From Caldifarciminota bacterium (GTDB lineage: Bacteria; Hydrothermota; Tepidihabitantia; SM23-42): a stretch of 10,213 nucleotides of DNA. Positions 6,985 to 10,213 of the stretch are shown piece by piece; within the stretch, counting starts at the first letter, position 1; each line of letters starts with the position of its first letter. The notes beneath the pieces were generated by a model. The model saw only the letters and a list, made by a program, of their open reading frames with translations, made no database searches and was not told the DNA's origin. The stretch covers positions 1 to 10,213 of the forward strand of contig DAOVAN010000048.1 in assembly GCA_030671005.1 (NCBI GenBank). The letters run 5' to 3'. A program made the translations under genes and the position numbers.

Positions 6985-7677
6985 TCAAGGATTCTCGTGT
7001 ACAGTCATCACACAGAAAATGCTCGATTCATCAACCTCTTCGATATGAACGTCGACTGGAAAACCATGTGCCAGTTCTTCAAATTCCTCTGGGCCAACAG
7101 TAGTTGCCATGAACCCATCTCGGCAAACAATAATACCATTACGCGTCTTTTCATGATCAATCTCACCGATCAAACTGGCTTCCGCCTGAGCCTCAAACCA
7201 CTGAAGACGTTGAACCCATATCTTCTCTGAATAACTCGAAAACATAACAAGACCCCTACTTTTCGTCACTCGGATACTCTCGCGTATCAACGATTTCTTG
7301 CCAACGTGGAAGGCTGAAATTCCATTCTGTATACAGATGACACCATCAAAGGTGTTGTCCGGGAATGCTAAAGCAATCGCATTCATGATTAACAAGTGGC
7401 AGTTATGGCAATCTCTCAGAAAATACATCCCAAGGTCGATATTAGTCTGTGATGTGTCGATACCCACAAGCACGTCCGTTTTAGGCACAAGATGCTGTAG
7501 TACACGACCATATCCACACCTAAGCTCAAGAGCCAGACAATTATGTGGTATCCTTCGGAGAACGTAATCAATCTCAGCGGAAAGGTACTGCTGGATACGA
7601 GGCGGGGCGATATCATAGCATCGCTTCAGGTTGTTACCATGGAGCCTATCCTGATAATATCTACCCATGATACTCAC
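6985..7677 (-). CDS. Class I SAM-dependent methyltransferase
   Basis: This 230-residue soluble protein has a Rossmann methyltransferase core. Motif I is LALELRCGYGRVL (48-60), with Arg53 where most members have Gly. Motif II is VGIDTS with Asp74, the expected ribose-binding acid. Motif IV lies around FDGVICIQNGISAF (110-123), followed by the strand 5 motif RGLVMFSSYS (141-150). The N-terminal stretch YYQDRLHG...CYDIAPPRIQQYLSAEI (about 7-36) and the C-terminal WFEAQAEASLIGEID and EVDESSIFC blocks look like a conserved subfamily rather than a generic enzyme, but I do not know its substrate. The start is given at GTG 7677; an ATG three codons later (7668) is about equally plausible because neither has a good ribosome-binding site. 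It is the first gene of the unit with mntP and the MFS gene and follows a 222-base intergenic region with marked secondary structure. Confidence 0.85.
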   Translation of the reverse strand: MSIMGRYYQDRLHGNNLKRCYDIAPPRIQQYLSAEIDYVLRRIPHNCLALELRCGYGRVLQHLVPKTDVLVGIDTSQTNIDLGMYFLRDCHNCHLLIMNAIALAFPDNTFDGVICIQNGISAFHVGKKSLIRESIRVTKSRGLVMFSSYSEKIWVQRLQWFEAQAEASLIGEIDHEKTRNGIIVCRDGFMATTVGPEEFEELAHGFPVDVHIEEVDESSIFCVMTVHENP

Positions 7678-7723
7678 GCCAGAACAAAGTGTAATGTTTC
7701 GGGGATTTTGTATGGATCACAGG

Positions 7724-7771
7724 CTAACTCAATTCGTCGAGCCAGCCAGCAGTCTTATCGAATTGCGTTAG
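7724..7771 (-). other. Long imperfect stem-loop in the methyltransferase leader region
   Basis: CTAACTCAATTCG (7724-7736) and CGAATTGCGTTAG (7759-7771) are complementary at 12 of 13 positions, with one mismatch, around a 22-base loop. It lies in non-coding sequence 47 bases before the GTG of the methyltransferase. It could be a structured 5' leader of that transcript, or a palindromic DNA site. The strand given assumes transcription toward the methyltransferase. Confidence 0.5.
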
Positions 7772-7776
7772 AATAA

Positions 7777-7794
7777 CCTGCCTACCATAGCAGG
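7777..7794 (-). terminator. Hairpin, possible weak terminator of the acylase/membrane-protein unit
   Basis: CCTGCTATGGTAGGCAGG on the minus strand folds into a 7-pair stem with one bulged G and a 3-base loop, followed by TTATTCT. The T-content after it is modest, so it may be a weak intrinsic terminator for the upstream genes or a second hairpin of a structured leader; it is only 5 bases from the larger stem-loop. Confidence 0.35.
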
Positions 7795-7817
7795 ATATTT
7801 TACCCGGTGACAGCGAA

Positions 7818-7845
7818 AGAATATTGAATAGTCCATGATAGTCAA
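7818..7845 (-). promoter_or_regulatory. Possible promoter for the methyltransferase-mntP-MFS unit
   Basis: TTGACT (7845-7840) and TATTCT (7823-7818) on the minus strand are 16 bases apart, the same -35 hexamer and spacing as the better promoter before the TldE-like gene. If used, the leader would be about 130 bases long and contain both hairpins at 7724-7794. A weaker alternative (TTGAGT, 16 bases, CAAAAT) lies closer to the gene, inside the right flank of the larger stem-loop. The remaining part of the gap, 7846-7899, shows nothing I can support. Confidence 0.35.
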
Positions 7846-7899
7846 ATCTCGAATCTCGTTTCCATGCAATGATATCTAACGGGTCAGTCTCTCTTGAAA

Positions 7900-8247
7900 T
7901 CACTTCTTTGTAAAAATGTTCCTTATCGCGAAGCCAGCACCGCTGGCAATACCTCCGGCAAACGCCGCCACACCAGCAGTGAGAATAATCAACAACAACG
8001 GGGAACCCAACCCAATCATGGCACCGACGCGATGATCAATAATCTGGCTCCCCGTGAAGTAGTAGTATGTACTACTGGTTAACCATAACAGACCGGCACT
8101 GCTCATTCCAATCAGAAAAGCGTACCAGCCCGATCTTGCCCGCACCAAACCAAATACAAAGGGCACAATCATTATCCACCACCACCAAGGAGTGAGGATG
8201 TGTAGCAGTAACGTTGCGGCGAAACACATAGCGAAGTCGATGATCAA
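7900..8247 (-). CDS. Small four-helix membrane protein of unknown function
   Basis: I do not recognise this 115-residue protein. It is almost wholly hydrophobic, with about four membrane segments (about residues 4-18, 22-34, 41-60 and 75-103). It has a striking TPWWWWIM at 19-26, a YYYFTG turn at 61-66, a Gly/Ala-rich last helix (LTAGVAAFAGGIASGAGFAI) and a basic tail RNIFTKK. No catalytic motif is visible. The start is TTG at 8247, which overlaps the acylase stop as TTGA. AGGAG (8254-8258) stands 6 bases before it, inside the acylase's last codons, so the start is well supported and translation is likely coupled. Such tight coupling suggests it works with, or is made alongside, the periplasmic acylase; a role in anchoring, immunity or transport is only a guess. 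Confidence 0.8.
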   Translation of the reverse strand: MIIDFAMCFAATLLLHILTPWWWWIMIVPFVFGLVRARSGWYAFLIGMSSAGLLWLTSSTYYYFTGSQIIDHRVGAMIGLGSPLLLIILTAGVAAFAGGIASGAGFAIRNIFTKK

Positions 8248-10213
8248 GGTGTACTCCTCATGACGGTACTTCCTATCAGCCGCTCGTCGTCCTCTTCTGG
8301 AGATCGTAAGAAAAGAAGCTCATATATGTTACCGGCAAGCCAATCATCAATGAAACTATCGTAGAATTCTGAACCAGGATGACCAGATTGTCCCCCAGGA
8401 TAGATCCCCCAACCTTTTATCTCTTTGCCTAAAGAGACTACCATTCGCCAAGAAGGGCCAAAACTCGTGTCCTTGTAGTTCACCGTAAACTCACTGCCTG
8501 CCTTGGGCAAACCGACTCGACCAAGACCTTGTATTTGACCCAGATGCCCGATGTTTACCGGTCTTGCCCTACCCCACTGCCAACCATTTCCATGACTTCC
8601 CAGATCATCGAACAGCCTTTTGTTGGCGCTATGGAATGATTTAACGATGATATCCTTTAGGCGTTCATGGTTGGGTGTGGTTTTTACATCAAAGTATTCG
8701 CTGTTCGGGTCATTTAGCATCAACGCAATAGTTGCGTCGCGACGCGGACTGCGCAGATCGCCCTGTGGGGTTTCCATATCATCGGTCCAAATCATACGAG
8801 ACAATTCCTCCCACCAGTATTCATAAATAGTCGGAGCAATCAGGTTTGCGTGAAATTCATAATTCCACGATTCAAGCTCATCATAACTCTCACGCTCCTG
8901 GTAGAATAGCTTGTTCTCATCGATGTTCGCCAAGAGAAACGGCAATATCTTCCTTGCCGAAATATCCAAGACATCGTTTTGAAGTGCAATCATATCCTCG
9001 ACCGTGATCTTCTGTGCGTTGCCCAGGATTTCGTTTATCCGTGCACCACGGTCGAAAGACCAAAAACTACCCCCCAGGTAATAGGGATAGCGTTCGTCCA
9101 CTGGATACTGGTTCGCCGAGCTAACAAAACCACGTGTTGGATTGAGCACGTGCGGGAGTTGCTCCCTCGGTATCCAGTCCTGCCAGTCATATTCCGAATT
9201 CCTGCCGTCATTGACATATCTTCCAAGACCTTGCCAACGTATCGGTAACTTGCCGATATGCCACATAGCAATGTCCCCCTCGACACTGGCGAACACAAAA
9301 TTCTGAGCAGGACAATCGAAATGTGAGAATGCTTCGACATATCCATCGTAGTTCTGTGCACGGCTCAGCTTCAGGATAGCAAGTATTTCATTTGATGGAT
9401 CGTGTCCGGTCCAACGCATTGCAGTGCCCTTCGGAACCCTCTGGTCATGTGGGCTCTCGTCACTGTGATACACAACAGGTCCGTGATGTGTGTATACCAC
9501 GGTGTCAACCACAATACCCTTATCCCTTACCTTTATCTCTTCGATCCGTCTTCGGGTTGGTAACCACACAGTATCATGGAGGTAGAAAGACCTAGCCTCA
9601 TCCTTGAACTCTATTTCATACCAGTCAATCACATCAGTCATCGCAGCAGTTGCACCCCATGCTATGTATGCGTTGAATCCGATGATGACCAGGGGTACAC
9701 CGGGAAATGATACACCATACACATTCATGTCGGGTGTGGTCAGTTGAATCTCGTACCATATGTTTGGCAGATACAAAGGCAGGTGCATGTCATTAGACAA
9801 TATTGGTGATCCAGTGCTGGTTTTAAACGCCGCCACTGCCCAATTATTACTGCCTGGCGCAGTCGCCATCTCAGGGGATTTTGCTGCAGCATCGATACTC
9901 GGCACAAACGGCGATGTTGGTTTATCTGGTATGTTACTCGGATGAAATCGCCACGGTGTCCGGCGCGGGATGATAGGATCGGTAAAGGGAGGAATAATTG
10001 GGTATATTTGGCTAACTTCTGATTCACCGAATGCCAAGCGGGCGCGCGTGAGCGCTAATTCTGAAATGTCGAAAGCGGTCAAATACCACGCCATGAATTT
10101 TAAGAACAATGCCGATCTTAGAAAAGTCCACGGCTTTGGCCGGTAATCTAATATTTTGTACTCCAAGGGAAGATTTTTTGCATTCGTATTACGGATGAAA
10201 GCATTCACACCAT
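8244..10213 (-). CDS. Penicillin acylase family amidase, N-terminus beyond the window
   Basis: This is an Ntn hydrolase of the penicillin G acylase/acyl-homoserine-lactone acylase family, normally exported to the periplasm and self-cleaved into alpha and beta chains. The frame stays open to the window edge; GTG at 10208 is internal, as GVNAFI is the usual alpha-chain block, so roughly 130-150 residues are missing. Numbering from that codon, the cleavage site is Gly119/Ser120 (GSNNW), making Ser120 the beta-chain nucleophile. With Ser as beta 1, His142 falls at beta 23 and Asp192 and Asp195 at beta 73 and 76, as in the E. coli enzyme's active-site histidine and calcium ligands. Asn366 (SSANQ, beta 247) fits the oxyanion Asn. 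The end has the family GGQSGHPGSEFYDSFIDDW block. The substrate is uncertain: amide-linked acyl compounds, perhaps acyl-homoserine lactones. The stop overlaps the next start (TTGA). Confidence 0.93.
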   Translation of the reverse strand, partial: GVNAFIRNTNAKNLPLEYKILDYRPKPWTFLRSALFLKFMAWYLTAFDISELALTRARLAFGESEVSQIYPIIPPFTDPIIPRRTPWRFHPSNIPDKPTSPFVPSIDAAAKSPEMATAPGSNNWAVAAFKTSTGSPILSNDMHLPLYLPNIWYEIQLTTPDMNVYGVSFPGVPLVIIGFNAYIAWGATAAMTDVIDWYEIEFKDEARSFYLHDTVWLPTRRRIEEIKVRDKGIVVDTVVYTHHGPVVYHSDESPHDQRVPKGTAMRWTGHDPSNEILAILKLSRAQNYDGYVEAFSHFDCPAQNFVFASVEGDIAMWHIGKLPIRWQGLGRYVNDGRNSEYDWQDWIPREQLPHVLNPTRGFVSSANQYPVDERYPYYLGGSFWSFDRGARINEILGNAQKITVEDMIALQNDVLDISARKILPFLLANIDENKLFYQERESYDELESWNYEFHANLIAPTIYEYWWEELSRMIWTDDMETPQGDLRSPRRDATIALMLNDPNSEYFDVKTTPNHERLKDIIVKSFHSANKRLFDDLGSHGNGWQWGRARPVNIGHLGQIQGLGRVGLPKAGSEFTVNYKDTSFGPSWRMVVSLGKEIKGWGIYPGGQSGHPGSEFYDSFIDDWLAGNIYELLFLRSPEEDDERLIGSTVMRSTP
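8254..8258 (-). promoter_or_regulatory. Ribosome-binding site deciding the TTG start of the small membrane protein
   Basis: AGGAG on the minus strand lies 6 bases before TTG (8247-8245) and within the final codons of the acylase gene. It supports the TTGA overlap start over the internal ATG six codons later. Confidence 0.65.

Noticed and set aside
7722..7774. Integron attC-like site formed by the CTAAC/GTTAG arms
   Set aside because: The outer boxes deviate from RYYYAAC and GTTRRRY by one base each. The inner arms are continuous with a single mismatch instead of the usual spacer and extrahelical bases, and there is no integrase or cassette structure.
7678..7899. yybP-ykoY manganese riboswitch ahead of the unit containing mntP
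   Set aside because: I looked for its conserved loop sequences on the minus strand and did not find them; the two hairpins present have a different layout.
7678..7899. tRNA gene or small peptide gene in the longest non-coding gap
   Set aside because: An ATTCGAGAT stretch recalls a T-loop, but its flanks do not pair and no acceptor stem is found. No reading frame with a ribosome-binding site is present.

Overview
The window looks like a chromosomal contig from an uncultured Gram-negative bacterium of the FCB/WOR-3 kind (candidate phylum WOR-3/Stahlbacteria, Zixibacteria or Cloacimonadota are my best guesses). The basis is gene content only. There are secreted proteins ending in a type A (Por/T9SS-like) sorting module, a TldE-type protein, a UbiA prenyltransferase of the decaprenyl-phosphate phosphoribosyltransferase kind, and frequent TTG/GTG starts. 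I see no rRNA, tRNA, CRISPR array, insertion sequence or phage gene. The lineage is an inference, not read from a marker gene.

Plus strand, 1-2677: the 3' part of a gene for a secreted beta-sandwich protein is interrupted by one in-frame TAG at 738-740. Its reading frame then resumes cleanly to a sorting domain ending at 1202. Its last codon overlaps (ATGA) the start of an intact secreted M14 zinc carboxypeptidase (1199-2677) with a regulatory-like beta-sandwich domain and its own sorting domain. The two strands converge at about 2690 with no recognisable terminator.

Minus strand, 10213 down to 2703, in three blocks. (a) A penicillin-acylase-family Ntn hydrolase, cut by the window edge, is coupled by a TTGA overlap to a 115-residue membrane protein of unknown function. 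(b) After a 222-base intergenic region with two adjacent stem-loops come a class I methyltransferase, the manganese exporter MntP and an MFS transporter, with gaps of 37 and 33 bases; they are probably one operon. (c) A near-consensus sigma-70-type promoter at 4995-5022 starts a second unit, a TldE/PmbA-like protein followed 39 bases later by the UbiA-family transferase.

Most of the window is housekeeping or secretory accessory content. The parts I find most worth checking are the single-stop break in the secreted protein, the A9 run that could release the peptidase from its sorting domain, the structured leader before the methyltransferase-mntP-MFS unit, and the small membrane protein coupled to the acylase. 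I found no convincing evidence for a wholly new multi-gene system.
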